Of a stretch of DNA of 64,000 nucleotides, positions 31,916 through 43,974 are shown in pieces. The notes beneath the pieces were generated by a model. It saw only the letters and a list, made by a program, of their open reading frames with translations, was not told where the DNA came from and made no database searches. A program made the position numbers and the translations under genes. The DNA lies in NCBI GenBank assembly GCA_036346255.1, contig CM070624.1:22228626-22292625 (forward strand). The letters run 5' to 3'. Origin of the DNA: Ampelocalamus luodianensis (lineage: Eukaryota > Streptophyta > Magnoliopsida > Poales > Poaceae). The first letter of the stretch is position 1. Each line of letters opens with the position of its first letter.

Positions 31916-33921
31916 ATGAGCTCCATCTTGCCAAATCCAGTCGCTTTGGCAAGATCAAGGACGATGCCACCATCATCATCACAGACTCTTGTGCTTGTCG
32001 CCGTCTTCTCCCTCCTCTCCTCCTGCAGCCATGTCCTTGCCGCTGGACACCCTGATTACGCCGACGCGCTCGCGAAATCGTTACTCTTCTTCCAGGGGCA
32101 GCGATCCGGCCGCCTGCCGCCGGACCAGGCCGTCACGTGGAGGTCCAACTCCGGTCTGTCTGACGGCTCGGCCGCAAACGTGAGCCAGCATGCATTGTCC
32201 TGTGTTACTTCGTGTTGTAGTTGACTTGTGACGCACGCCTGACTGTGGTCAACGCGTTGTTGGCCTGGGGTTTGACTTTGGTTGACCTGGGGGTGAACGT
32301 GCGTGCGTGGCAGGTTGACCTCACCGGTGGGTACTACGACGGCGGCGACAACGTCAAGTTCGGCTTCCCGATGGCGTTCACGACGACCATGCTGTCGTGG
32401 GGCATCGTCGAGTACGGCGGGCGGATGCAGGGGCGCGTGCGCGACGCGCGCGCCGCGGTGCGGTGGGCGGCGGACTACCTCCTGAAGGCGGCCACGCGGA
32501 CCCCGGGCAAGCTCTACGTCGGCGTGGGCGATCCCGACGCCGACCACCGCTGCTGGGAGCGACCGGAGGACATGGACACGCCTCGGAACGTGTACGCGGT
32601 GTCGGCGGCCGCCCCGGGTTCCGACGTCGCAGGGGAGACCGCGGCCGCGCTCGCCGCAGCCGGCGTGGTGTTCAAGGCCGCCGATCCGGCGTACGCCAGG
32701 AGGCTCGTCGCGGCGGCGAGGGACGTGATGGCGTTCGCCGTGCAGCACCAGGGGAAGTACAGCGACCACATCGGCGGCGACGTGGGCGCCTACTACGCAT
32801 CCTACTCCGGCTACAAGGTTTTCAGTCCAGTTCTTGAAACGCTCGTATCGTTTAACTGAACAGTCCTATCTTTTTTTGGTGTTTCGTGTCTTAAAGACTT
32901 TGCATGGCGCATGGTTCTTTAACTGTGCAGGATGAGCTCCTGTGGGGATCCGCGTGGCTGCTCTGGGCGACGAAGAACGCCTCGTACATCAACTACCTCA
33001 ACTCTCTCGGCGCCAACGACGCCGTCGACATGTTCAGCTGGGACAACAAGCTCGCCGGAGCGCGCGTCCTCCTTTCACGGGTGACACAATCAAACAACCC
33101 TTTGCCGGATATCAAGCTAATACACCCATAACATTTGATGCGCTCATACAACCTGCTTAATCGATCGCTGACCAGATGCATTTTGACATTTCGTTCGTGA
33201 GCAGAGGACTCTGGTGGATGGGGACAAGAGGTTCGAGCCGTTCAGGCAGCAGGCAGAGGACTTCATCTGCCGGATCCTGCCCAACTCCCCTTCGTCCACG
33301 ACGCAGTACACGCCCGGCGGCCTGATGTCCAAGTCGGGCGACGCCAACCTGCAGTACGTCACATCGGCGAGCTTCCTGCTCACCACCTACGCCAAGTACA
33401 TGGCCGTCTCCAACCACACCTTCTCCTGCCAGAACCTCCCCGTCACCGCCAAGACCCTCAGAGCTCTCGCCAAGAAACAGGTAACATACATAAAGATGTT
33501 TAGCCGGTCACCATCTTTTCCATGAAATTCTCCAACGACCAGAGATTTCTAGTTGCTGTTATCTATCTACATGACTCTGATTCTTCAGGTGGACTACATC
33601 CTGGGTGACAACCCGCTGAAGATGTCCTACATGGTGGGCTACGGCGCGCGGTTCCCGCAGAGGATACACCACAGGGCGTCCTCCATGCCGTCCGTGGCCG
33701 CGCACCCGGCCCGCATCGGCTGCCAGGAAGGGTTCCAGAGCTACTTCTACTCCGGCGGCGCCAACCCCAACGTCCACACGGGCGCCGTCGTCGGCGGGCC
33801 CGACCAGCACGACGCGTTCCCGGACGACCGCGCCGACTACGCCCGGTCGGAGCCGACGACGTACACCAACGCGCCCCTCGTCGGCTGCCTGGCCTACTTC
33901 GCTGGGATCTACAAGCGCTGA
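31916..33921 (+). CDS. Secreted endo-1,4-beta-glucanase, GH9 family
   Basis: Five exons, all phase 0: 31916-32179, 32314-32817, 32931-33080, 33205-33480, 33589-33921, giving 508 residues (492 if the ATG at 31964 is used). It hydrolyses internal beta-1,4 bonds of amorphous cellulose or related glucans in the cell wall. A signal peptide (TLVLVAVFSLLSS, cleavage near ...HVLAAG) precedes the mature GH9 domain. Motifs: GGYYDGGDNVKF with the catalytic Asp pair D97/D100; the first GH9 signature SYMVGYGARFPQRIHHR at 411-427; the second, DAFPDDRADYARSEPTTYTN with the acid Glu at E486. There is no membrane anchor and no C-terminal carbohydrate-binding module, so it is a class B-type secreted enzyme. 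Introns 1-4 all obey GT-AG; GTTTTC is a weak donor for intron 2. All catalytic residues are kept, and I see no damage. Confidence 0.93.
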
Positions 33922-34190
33922 CGACCGCCATGTATCTTGATAGTGTTTGGTTTCAGTGTTTACTGCACTTACCAATGTAGCAGGAGAAAAGGGCTTGAAA
34001 TTTTTCGAGACCCAAAAATGGTTGGCATGAAATTTGCAGGTTGAGAGAACCACCGGGTGGAAATGGGATCATATGAACATTGGAATATCATATATCCTAA
34101 CCTAGGACTACATTTATGCATACAAAATTTCTTTAAGACTTTCTATGTATGCCTTTTGTGACATCCCAATATCCTTTGTTTTTATCCCTG
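33922..34190. other. 3' flank of the endoglucanase gene
   Basis: 3' UTR and spacer; nothing else recognised before copia-derived sequence begins near 34200. Confidence 0.4.
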
Positions 34191-35434
34191 AATCTCGATC
34201 CCTAGAACGAACGAAGCTTCACCAAGATCTTTCATATCAAAGTTTGAGGACAAAACTTCTTTGTCTCCAAGAGTGCATCGACATCACTACTAGCTAGTAG
34301 GATATCATCCACATACAGTGATTAGGAAGATAAACTTCCCATCTTTAAACTTTGCATAAACACGCTTGTCCTCTACATTTTCTTTAAACCCAAATTTTCT
34401 TATTGTCTTGTCAAACTTCAAGTACCACTGCCTTGAAGCTTGCTTTAACCCATAAATTGATTTCTTTAGGCGCATCCCATTCTTTCATTTCCTTCCATGA
34501 CAAAACCTTTCGGTTGTTCCATGTAAACATTTTCCTCCAAATCCCCATTAAGAAATGCCGTCTTTACATCCATCGATGTAACTCTAAATCATAATGTGCT
34601 ACTAATGTCATTATGATTCGAAGGAATCTTTACATGAGACTGGAGAAAAGTCTCATTGTAATCAATCCCTTCTCTTTGCGTAAAGCCTTTGCCACAAGTC
34701 GCGCTTTGTATCTTTCTACATTCCCTTGGGAGTCAAACTTTGTCTTGTAGACCCATTTACACCCTCTGCTTTTGGCTCCTTTAGGAATAATTCCAAGTCC
34801 CGCACTTTATTAGTCTTCATGGACCTCATCTCCTCTTCCATGGCCTCAAGCCATTTTGAGGAATTTTCGCTTCTAATGGCTTCTTCAAATGAGATGGGAT
34901 CATCCTCCATTTGAAATTCCTCTGTATGATAAATCGATAATCATCGAAATAGCCGATCTTCTTACTCTTTGAGACCTCCTCGGGCCTCCTCATTTGGTAC
35001 ATTTTCTGCTTGAGACTGTTGCTCCTCATCTCGTGACAATTGGTTCTATAGGATCTCAAGAACAGGTTCCTCATTCTCATTCATTGTTGCCAGAGGAACA
35101 ATAACAAAGCCGGCACCACAGTGTCTTGCACCGTCGGTGCAGCGATAGTAGGTAGTGTGAAGAATGGCTCTTGAATCATCGGAATGGGTGCATACACCCG
35201 CTTCTCTTCAAGGTCAATCTCACGAGCTACCATACTTCCTCTCATCATTTCATCCTCTAAGAAGACAGCGTGTCGTTTCTACAAACTTTGTATATCTGTC
35301 GACAAGAGAAACGAAAAACCTTTTGACTTTTCAGGTAGCCAATGAAATGGCAACTTCATCGCTTTGGGATCAAGTTTCCCAAGGTTTGGGTTAAATACTT
35401 TAGCCTCAGCAGACTCCCCACACACGTAAGTGGT

Positions 35435-35704
35435 TTAGTGAGGAACTCTTCCCGCCCACAACTCGCGGTGTTTTGGGCACCGACTTACTAGGCACTCGTT
35501 GAGAATATGAATGGCGGTTTTCAACGCCTCCATCCATAGACTCAATGGCGGTGTGGAATAGCTCATCATACTCGCACCATATCCATCGTAGTGCAGTTTG
35601 CGTCTTTCAACTACTCCATTTTGGCCGAGGTTCGCTCGTGTAGAATATCGGGCTACTATACCATTTTCTGTAAAAACCTTGCAAAAGGTCCAGAACTTGT
35701 CCAT
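35435..35704 (-). pseudogene. Copia integrase fragment (second family)
   Basis: The frame starts within the integrase core (DKFWTFCKVFTENGIVARYS), then NGVVERRKLHYDGYGASMMS and LSLWMEALKTAIHILNECLV, the third catalytic region and the helix after it. The first Asp-containing part is decayed upstream at about 35710-35930. Confidence 0.75.
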
Positions 35705-36378
35705 ATGGGGTATGTCGACCGTAGTACTCCCCCACTCGATCGGACTATCTTAATCTTTAAATCGTGTTGGTTTTCAACTTCACCTTAAATATCTTGAATT
35801 TATCCAAGGCTTCATTTCTTTCTTTGATTGGATAAATATATCCATAACGGGAGTAATCATCCGTGAATGTTATGAACGAAGTCATATCCATCCACACTTT
35901 TCACAGAAAAGGTCCACAAATGTCTGTGAATAATTTGTAGAATTCTGTGCTTCTTTTGGCGTCTTTCTTAATTTTCTTTACATATTTTCCTTTAATGCGC
36001 CTCTGCATTGTTCTAGGTCCGAGAACTCTAATAGAGGAAGAATATCATTCTTAACTAGTCTTTCTATTCTCCCCTCAAATATGGCCTAAACGAAAGGCCA
36101 TAATTTCGACGACGCATCTAGAGTTCTCTTTCGCTTCTGTTTACATTCGACGAGGATTCATTCACTTTCTACACACGACGCTCCCTTTATCGCATACGAC
36201 ATTCACATCATCATATAATGATAACAAATAAAGCTCATTTTGTAAGATGACAAGACCAACACATTCTTTATTAAACATTATTTCACACTTGCCATTTCCA
36301 AAATGACAATCATAACCATCATTATCCAAACATGAAACACTAATCAAATTCCTCTCAAGAGGAACATAAAGAACATCT

Positions 36379-37194
36379 CTAAGTAAAGAGTGAAGCCATC
36401 ACTAGCTCTAATGAAAGATCGCCAACGGCTTCAACTTCACTTGACTCCATTTGCGACTTTAATGCATCTTTCTTTTCTTTGCGTATTCCTCGTCGAACGG
36501 AATCCCTTTCTTTGACATAATCATTTTCAAGAAATCGGGACAATCTTTCTTGTAATGTCCCTTTTTCTTGCAATGAAGACACTGATCTTTGTCTACTAAA
36601 ACTTATTCTGTGAGGTGATGGACGAGGCTTTCCCTTGTTCTTTGAGGAGAAGTTACTGTTGAAGTTCCTTTTCTTGTTGTCCTTCACATAGTTGATAGAA
36701 CCACCATGTGAGGATTTAAATCTTTCCTCCTCTTGCACACACATAGCTATGCATTTTTCTAAGTCCCATTTCTCGGGCTGCATATTGTAGTTGACAACAA
36801 AGGTGTCAAACTTTTCTGGCAAGGAAGCAAAAATCAAATGAATTAGGAACTCATCCTTGAGAGCCAAATCCATTGGTTTAAGCTTGATGCCAAGTTGCTC
36901 ATCCTTAGTATGTGCTCTCTTATGCCACCGCCAGAGTACCTTTCTCACAAGTCGCTTAATCACCGTGTAGCGTATGTCTTTGAAGAGCCAAGAACCGACT
37001 CTTTATTTTCTCAAGGTACTCTGTGTGATTTCACACTCTGCGATTGAGCCCACAATTGCGTGCTCAATCGTGTTCTTTATCACGACCAAACATTTCTTGT
37101 TGGTCAGGGTCCATTTCTTATGCTCAAGGTCATAAGACATCCGTAAGGGAGCATGATCCTCTGTCTTTTCTCGCCAAGCAAGATTCATCCTCAT
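36379..37194 (-). pseudogene. Copia gag (second family, broken)
   Basis: Two main frames joined by a frameshift near 36980. The knuckle region downstream of NKGKPRPSPH is out of frame; in the right frame it reads like QCLHCKKKGHYKKDC at about 36530-36580. It ends near a long Lys-rich tail. Confidence 0.75.
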
Positions 37195-37354
37195 TTGGTC
37201 CTCACTTTGGTGCCATAGGCTCGCTGGGACGTCTTGTAGTGAGGACCCACCACCTCACCAAGATAAACGCTAAGTCTATCTTTTCTTCCACTCTCCATAA
37301 TTATCTCCTTTGAGAGTAGGATCTCTCGATACAACTCATCAAGTTGTATCCGCC

Positions 37355-38157
37355 TGAAAAATAGTTCAAATAAAGTGAGAACGTAACATTAAAATCATAT
37401 GTCTTATTTCCTACGTTGGTCAAAAATACGACATACAATTTAAACCAATTTTATCTATGCATTAAATCTACATCACCGTTGGGCAGAAATAGAAATAACG
37501 CATAAAAAACATCAATTAAAAATTATAATACTGTTATTATCAACGTTGGTCAGAAAATAACAATATCATAAATATCTGGAAATTATCTCTATTTTTCCAA
37601 AATTAAATTCTCCTGTTGGTTCGAATTTAATAATGAAAATTAATCAATGTTAGCTTTTGCAGCGGAAACTGTAATTATTCTAAAATAATTCACTATACAG
37701 AAGCATTATACTGTACACTTTTAATCTCTGGAAAAAATAACACGTTGGTGCAAAAATTTCCAGAAATTTGGATCAATTTTCAATCAAAATCACTTATAAA
37801 AGCTTCAAAACATTAAATCCAAAATCGGATTTCTATGCTCAAAATGGCCATTTGGCCCATTCACACGCCACGGCCCACGCCGGGCCACCACCACCGCGCA
37901 TGGCCTCTTTCTTCCTTTGGGCCGAAACGGCCGGAGGACCGTCGGCCGTCACGCAAATCTTCTGACATGTAGCTTTGTCGGTGGGTTGTGCGGCTCGAGT
38001 CAACCTCGTACCTCGGCCGTGGCATTGCGAGCTCGGATCACAAAACGAATTTCTAGGGCGCAAATCTTCGACATGCACCGGACATTGCGAGCTCGGATCA
38101 CAAAACGAATTTCTATCAGCTATGGTCCTGTCCTGTTCACTTATCGCCGCTGTAACA
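37355..38157 (-). repeat. Putative 5' LTR of the second copia relic
   Basis: Runs from TGAAAAATAG to CGCTGTAACA, so on the minus strand from TGTTACAGCG to CTATTTTTCA, directly upstream of the gag leader. It contains a near-perfect 60-bp-spaced duplication: CATTGCGAGCTCGGATCACA plus AAACGAATTTCTA at about 38024-38056 and 38084-38116. The second LTR is absent, so boundaries rest on TG...CA and position only; no canonical primer-binding site is visible. Confidence 0.4.
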
Positions 38158-39985
38158 GTTAATCCGAGCCGTTCTTCTCGAATCAAACGACTTAGATCGT
38201 CACAGTGTTACAGCACTGTACTCAGGATGTTGAATCCCTGTCCTAGGTTCCGTCCGTGTTGTTCATTTCACACGTCAGTTTTAGGTGGTGCTAAATTTTC
38301 AGGTATGAACCGAAATAAACAAATAGGATCACGACTGATCAACAAAATATCTACTGGTGAGAAGTTAAGCAAAACAGAGGTTGTTGGTTGCCACTTGTCA
38401 TGTTCACCTGCCAACCAAATGTGAGAGCAAAGGAATCAGCCCGAGGAATATCTCATATACACCAGCATCACATCAAAACCAGAAATCCCAGATCGACCAA
38501 CAATCAAACCGCCACAGAAACAATCCATTATCCTCTTATCAAATATTAGTATTTACAAGCTTAAAAACTTTTTTTAAAAAAAATAGAGGAGCTCGGTGTT
38601 CACTGAAGAAGTAGATGGGCACCTGAGACGGTCCTAGAACTCGAATTCAGCGGGCGAGGGACTGAGGGCGCAACACAAGGCCTATCATGGCATCTTGACT
38701 TTTTGTGCATCCCAATGAATCATCTTCAAAAGACGATGTAAATGGTTGTGAGAAATGCCGAATAACTTTTTGTGCATCATCGTGCATTCTCTTCAAAATA
38801 CGACGTAAATAGACATGAAAAAAAAAATTTGTTAGATGTCATGATGCAATCAAACATCCTACAAAAATTCAACCGAAATCATGACATACATTAGTAGAAA
38901 CAAAAAAAAGGCAAATTTTAGTGAATAGTAGCTTTATATTTTTTTCAGTAGAATTTGTCTTTTTTGTTTCTCCATGTATATTGAATTTAGATTTGAATTT
39001 TGTGGCATGATAGATTGATTTTGTGTCAAAGTTTTTTCTTGGGATTTTTTCATATCATTTGCATCGTATTTCGAAGATGATGCATGGAGATACACCAAAA
39101 GTTAGGATACACTAGATATTTTCCCAGCGCAACACAACTACCACTCTTTACCATTGGTTGGATCCCAAACACCTCTAGCATTTGAGGGTTCAAAGAGTAG
39201 TTCAAACAATTTCTTCTCCAACAATTTTGTAGTGAATTTTTTTCTTATAAATATTCTACTGATGCACACTCCTGACTACATTGAGAAGCATCTGAAACTG
39301 GCGATATTAAAAAAATCGTCGCTTTGGTCGATTGAGAAAAGTGAGAGAGAAACTCGAGTAATCTAGAACGAGCATGCTACAAGGAATTCAGCTCATCCAC
39401 AAACTCTGCAAGACTTATACCGAGAGCCTCTGTATTTGGTCTGTTTGGCCCTGATGTTCGACGGGGGTGGATCCAAACCTATGGCGGCCTGGGCTCTAGT
39501 CCGAGACGTGAGATATTTAATTTATCAGTGCAAAGCCCACGTAAGATCAGGTCGTAACCTTCCCTCCTATCTCAAATAGTATTGACCTCCGGTCCTCCAC
39601 AATCCGGGACATCACGTAAGATCAGGTCGGATCGCAACCTTCCCTCCTATCTCAAATAGTATTGAACATCACGTCACAACCTTTCCTCCTATCTCAAGTA
39701 GTACTTCCCTCCCATCTCAAATAGTACTGACCTCCGTCCTCCACAATTCGAGACATCACGTAAGATCAGGACACAACCTTTCCTCCTATCTCAAGTAGTA
39801 CTTCCCTCCTATCTCAAATAGTACTGGCCTCCCGTCCTCTACAATCCGGGACAAGATGAAATCCTAGCTCCACCACTATACCCGTGGAACATGCCCGGAT
39901 AATTTGATGTGATATGAGCGCTCAGACTACACTACTACATAATAGCAGAATCTGCCGACAATTTTTCATGGCAAAAGGCGAAAAT
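38158..39985. other. Intergenic DNA with a minisatellite
   Basis: No gene is recognised. AT-rich except for the tandem array at 39538-39852. Confidence 0.4.
39538..39852. repeat. Irregular minisatellite, four units
   Basis: Units start CACGTAAGATCAGG and contain CAACCTTYCCTCCTATCTCA, AGTAGTAYT or AATAGTATTGA, and TCCTCCACAATCCGGGACAT. Starts are near 39538, 39613, 39669 and 39756; unit length varies from 56 to 97 bases through loss or duplication of the CTTCCCTCCTATCTCAAATA block. Confidence 0.8.
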
Positions 39986-40054
39986 CGCCGTTTTGGGGAA
40001 TCGAAACCACGACTGCATGGTTAGCCATGCGCTCTGCCGGCTGAGAAAGACGGC
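39986..40054 (-). pseudogene. tRNA-Lys-like remnant without anticodon
   Basis: The minus strand aligns end to end with plant tRNA-Lys(CTT): GCCGTCTTTCTCAGCCGGCA (acceptor start and D arm, A box), GAGCGCATGGCTAACCATGC, GTCGTGGTTTCGATTCCCC (T arm, B box 10 of 11), AAAACGGCG (acceptor end). The anticodon loop should be CTCTTAA; here it is CTAA, exactly the three anticodon bases short, in a fully paired CATGG/CCATG stem. Other mismatches are in the acceptor and T stems. It could be a dead tRNA gene or a tRNA-derived SINE head. Confidence 0.6.
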
Positions 40055-40648
40055 TTGCACGGTGTCAAACCACACCACGCATACATGGACAGCAAGAGTT
40101 TGCAAATGCCGAATTTTTTTCAATTTAGCCCTTTTTTCGTAAAAAACGCACATTTATACCCCTGCTAGTCTTATTTCCAGTTTTGGACCCGGGGTGTGGG
40201 AGTCATGGCGCCGAGGTCCCAGTCATGGCGCCGAGGTCCCAACCTAGCCACTCACGGGCGCCAGCTATGTTAGCTTGGCCGTGACTCATGGCGCCGACCT
40301 CGGCTTTCATATCTCGGCGCGAGCTCAATTATATACCGCCCGAGCCTTCATCTATTTCTTCCTCTCCTCTCTCGGGTTTTCACTCAACCCAACCCGCCGA
40401 ACTTTTCGAATCACCAATTTTCACCGTGGAAACTTCGAATTGATCCATACAACTTCGAGAGCAAGGTATCCTCTTTGTCCTCCTCACTTTTTACGCATTG
40501 ATTTGGTCTATATCATGTGTATTATGCAAAATTAGGTTAGTCATGACCTAGGGTTTGAAGCAATTAGTCTCACTTGTTTTATTGATTCGTATTGTGTATT
40601 ATGGAACCTTAGTTACGTCGGTCCTCTCTGTTTCTCCCACTGTTAGGA

Positions 40649-41310
40649 TGCCGAGGCGTGGTAAAGCTAGTAAACCAAGGTAATCTTTGTCCATCGTATT
40701 CTAATTTGTCGGTAATATGTAGTTCATATTATGTAAGGTTCATACAATTTGTTGTATTTCGGATTAGGCAACACCGTGGTGGGCAATGCGTGCGCTCGCT
40801 TGCCAACGCCTAGTGGCGCCCAAAGCCCATGTGCTCTGTGGTGATGCTTGTAGGGTGGCGAGATCGATGAGGAGGACACGCATGTGCAGGTATTGGATGT
40901 GTCACAATTATGTCTTTGACCCTACACCTCAACAGATCCGCATTGGATTGTTGGTGAGAAATTAGTGGCTTTTTCTTTGTTCTTGCGATGAATCAATAAC
41001 ATTTCATTACGTGCTTAATGCACCCATGTTTTGCAGAACCTCCCGCTATGTGACTTTGAGCGGTGGATCGACACCGAGATCAAGGAGGAGGACAAGCGAG
41101 ATATGGAGGGATCAAGAAGTGGGATGCGGAGCGCGAGGAGTCTGGGAGAAGACACGCAAAGAGGAGGCAGAGAAAAGGAGCGCGAGGAAGAGGTGAAAAT
41201 GAGGCAGGCAGCTAAGCGTAGGGGGAGAGGGAGAGGAGGCTTGAGCGTGTTCGCCGTGCTAAGGCTGCAATGGAGGAGAATCCGGATGCTTTGAGAAAGG
41301 GAAAGTGACC
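40649..41310 (+). pseudogene. GRF-like zinc-finger/coiled-coil protein gene, broken
   Basis: Apparent exons: 40649-40679 (MPRRGKASKP, donor GTAATC), from about 40769 (HRGGQCVRSLANA..., then in another frame KCSCGD/CRVARSMRRTRMC and RYWMCHNYVFDPTPQQIRIG), and from about 41036 (LPLCDFERWIDTEIKEEDKR) into a Glu/Lys/Arg-rich coiled coil (41150-41300), ending near ENPDALRKGK. The Cys-rich part resembles the GRF-type zinc finger; the same arrangement is in the large MULE at 43150-43860, where both modules recur. Stops and frame changes rule out a full product. Confidence 0.55.
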
Positions 41311-41911
41311 TCGTTGCACTCAGTAGTGTGCTAGACTTAGTAGTTATGGTTTAATAATGAACAATCTTATCATTTCCTGGACTTGTTATTTTGTTGTACT
41401 CTTGTCATGTACTGCACTTTTTCAGTATGTGCATGTGAGTATATTGTTAAACTTGAACATGTGAGTAGCATGATTTGTTTTTTTTTTGTCACTATGCCTA
41501 TATATTTCGGTAACTTTTGGTCGCCAGCCAACAATTTCTAACTACAATTTCTAACTAAACTTACTAACTACAATTTCTAACCAAATTTACTAACTACAAT
41601 TTCTAACTAAATTTACTAACTACAATTTCTAATTAAATTACTAACTACATTTTCTAACAAAATTTTACTACCTTTACTAATTAAAAAAAAATTACCTTCT
41701 TCTTCACATCAGTGCTGGCCACACAGAGGACGTCGTGCGGTGGCGGGGTGGAGGGCGGGCGGAGCCGCCGGCGATGGGCGGCGGGGACGGGGCTCGCGCG
41801 CGCGCGGCAGGAGGCGGGACCAGCTCGGGGCTCGGCGGCGGCGGGGACGGCTCGGGCGGCGGCGGCGGCGGGGACCGCGGAAGGCGGCGCGCGGCGGCCG
41901 CGAGCGGCGAG

Positions 41912-41940
41912 CGAGAGAGAGAGAGAGAGAGAGAGAGGAA
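41912..41940. repeat. (GA)n microsatellite
   Basis: About 13 GA units within the GC-rich end of the MULE. Confidence 0.9.
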
Positions 41941-43149
41941 GGAGGAAGGGCCCGCGGTCATTTTTTTTGAATGCTCGGCGCCGAGATCTGTGGCGCCGAG
42001 CTAACACGACTTCGGCGCCGTGAGTCATGGCGCCGAGGTACCGCCACGCTGCCGCCCGGTGGCTAGGGTTGGGACCTCGGCGCCATGACTCACGGCGCCG
42101 CCAGTTAGCTCGGCGCCGTGAGTCACGGCGTCGACCCCCTGGGTCCAAAACTGGAAATAAGACTAGCAGGGGTATAAATGTGCGTTTTTTACGAAAAAAG
42201 GGCTAAATTGAAAAAAATCGGTTGCAAATGCACCTTGTAATATTGTGCAGGTTTCCCAACTCAGGCACCTGAAAATCAGTGCGGTGTGGTTTCTTCAGTT
42301 CTTCACACACCCGCCGCAAGATTAACAGGCACTACTAAAGAACGGACAGGGCAATGCAAGATGGAATTTTTTTTAAAAATAATCTAATTATTATTATAAA
42401 TTACAAATTTATTCTATCATTTTTTTTATTACATGAATATACTAGTGTCGCCTAACGGTTGGGCGATTGTCTCCAGTCGCCCAACCGTTGGGCGATAGGA
42501 TGCGCCGCCAACCGCTTGACGATCAATATCTCCGCCCCAACCATTAGGCGACACCGCGATCGCTTAACCGATGGACGATGGGGGCTATCTGTCTTTTTTT
42601 TGGAAATAATATTTTTTTTAAAGAATTAATTACAAATATATGTAGTCGCTATAAAAAATTACAAAAATATGGAACCTATCGCTAGTTGAGCGTCAATGGA
42701 GGTACCTGTCGCAATATCACTTATCTTTCCGTTTACGAATCGTTCGTATCTCAAACGTTCTCGATTAATTCTCCATAAATTAATCGTAGGACAACAACAT
42801 ACTACGATGACAAAGTGTTATTGCGAGTCTAATGATTTGATACCTTTTAAATTTTATGAAAATCAAAATCGGCTAAGTGGAACATGAAAAATGAAAATCG
42901 ATCGGGTATATGTGAATATCTTTTTAAAATATGTCGTGTATTGTTGTACTAAGGTGAATTTTGTAAGAATTTTTTTAGAACGATTGCGGTTTTAATGATT
43001 CCTACGTACGAATGCAACTGATATTACAATAAGAACACAACGTTTCATCGAACAGGGGGGTTACATGGCACGCAGGACAACGAACCGAGGACGGTACACG
43101 CATGCTTTTAGAGAAATAGAAATACATGGGATATGTGGACGAATAGGGT

Positions 43150-43860
43150 AGAACTACTGAGTGGAACGGGGCCATTTGCCCTTGTTGACCAGCTCGGCGT
43201 TATACTCCTCGCCTTGGGCCTTAGCTCGCCGCGCGATGGCCTCTTCCGCTCCTCTCGCCTCCCGTCGCTCGGCATGCTCACGCTCCGCTCCTCACGCGTC
43301 GCCCACCCACGTTGTTCTGCTGCGCCGCCACCTCTTTGAGGCGCCTTTCACGGGTCTCGATGTCCTCCTCGCCCAACTCTTGCGTGTCAAGAACCACCAC
43401 ATGTCGTGGGGTGGATCTTGTCGCCGATCTCACCGAGGAAGTCGCATAGTGGTGGCGGAGACTGCAATGGGTAAAGATAGTTCGTTACGCCGTTACGGAA
43501 GGAAAAAGAGCACTGTACCCCAACATACGGTTTCATTACCGGCTGGCTGTCGGTGTAGTCCACAACGTAGTTTGGGTAGCACCAATAGCGCTAGCCAATG
43601 GTCCACTCATCGGTTGATTTGACGCACTTACAGGCGTCCCGACACCAGCATAGGGGTGGCGCCACCCCTATCGGGGCCCATTCCGGAGGGCGTTCTGCGG
43701 GCATTGGTGGGGGGTCGCGACTCGACCCAGAATCATTGGGCGTACTACGAGGCAACTTCCTCACATCCACTAGCTCAGGAAAAGTTTGGTGTGTGAAAGG
43801 CTGCTGACTAGCGGCATGATGGTGAGCGACGGTCTCATGAGGAGACACCCAATCCTTCAA
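43150..43860 (-). pseudogene. GRF-like zinc-finger/coiled-coil gene of the large MULE
   Basis: The frame 43591-43860 reads MKDWVSPHETVAHHHAASQ and ends with a Cys-rich module CWCRDACKCVKSTDEWTIG. After a stop it continues RYWCYPNYVVDYTDSQ, completing a CxC...C...C finger like GRF-type zinc ribbons. Downstream, in shifted frames to 43150, come a short conserved block and a Glu/Arg/Ala-rich coiled coil ending KGKWP-like text near 43170. It is the same module order as the remnant at 40649-41310. Role in the element is unknown. Confidence 0.5.
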
Positions 43861-43974
43861 AAGTTTGCGGATTTTCTCCCATTCCTTCTCCTTGTCTATG
43901 TTTTCTACTCGGTGGTGCTGCTGTGGACTTGTTGGATGAGTTGCGCTGTATTTATAGCTAGAGCGGACGGAGTG

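Larger units (their letters stand above)
34190..37320 (-). mobile_element. Second Ty1-copia relic, 3' part missing
   Basis: Minus-strand order: gag N-terminus (37003-37194, LEHKKWTLTNKKCLVVIKNT), gag body (36379-36963, LALKDEFLIHLIFASLPEKF, GGSINYVKDNKKRNFNSNF), a decayed zinc-knuckle segment, integrase (35435-35704, DKFWTFCKVFTENGIVARYS and GQNGVVERR), RT start (34716-34910, EAIRSENSSKWLEAMEEEM), and RT palm traces to about 34200 (VDDILLAS-like text around 34290). RNase H and the 3' LTR are absent. Frames are heavily broken. It is a different family from the copia element at 16019. Confidence 0.85.
40109..42221. mobile_element. MULE with about 80-bp TIRs and GRF-like gene remnant
   Basis: The 2,113-bp element has a perfect 9-bp duplication TTGCAAATG (40100-40108 and 42222-42230). 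TIRs start CCGAWTTTTTTTCAATTTAG and continue through CCCTTTTTTCGTAAAAAACG, CACATTTATACCCCTGCTAG and TCTTATTTCCAGTTTTGGAC with almost no differences, so the insertion is recent or the ends are constrained. Next to both TIRs is a repeated GGCGCCGAGGT/CATGGCGCCGAG palindrome. The plus-strand interior carries a spliced, broken gene (40649-41310). The right part (41700-41960) is GC-rich with a (GA)n tract. Confidence 0.88.

Noticed and set aside
33559..34053. 164-codon minus-strand frame over the last endoglucanase exon
   Set aside because: Antisense shadow of a strongly supported GH9 exon.
41681..42148. 155-codon minus-strand frame and overlapping plus frames
   Set aside because: GC-rich and (GA)n sequence inside a MULE reaching into its TIR; low complexity.
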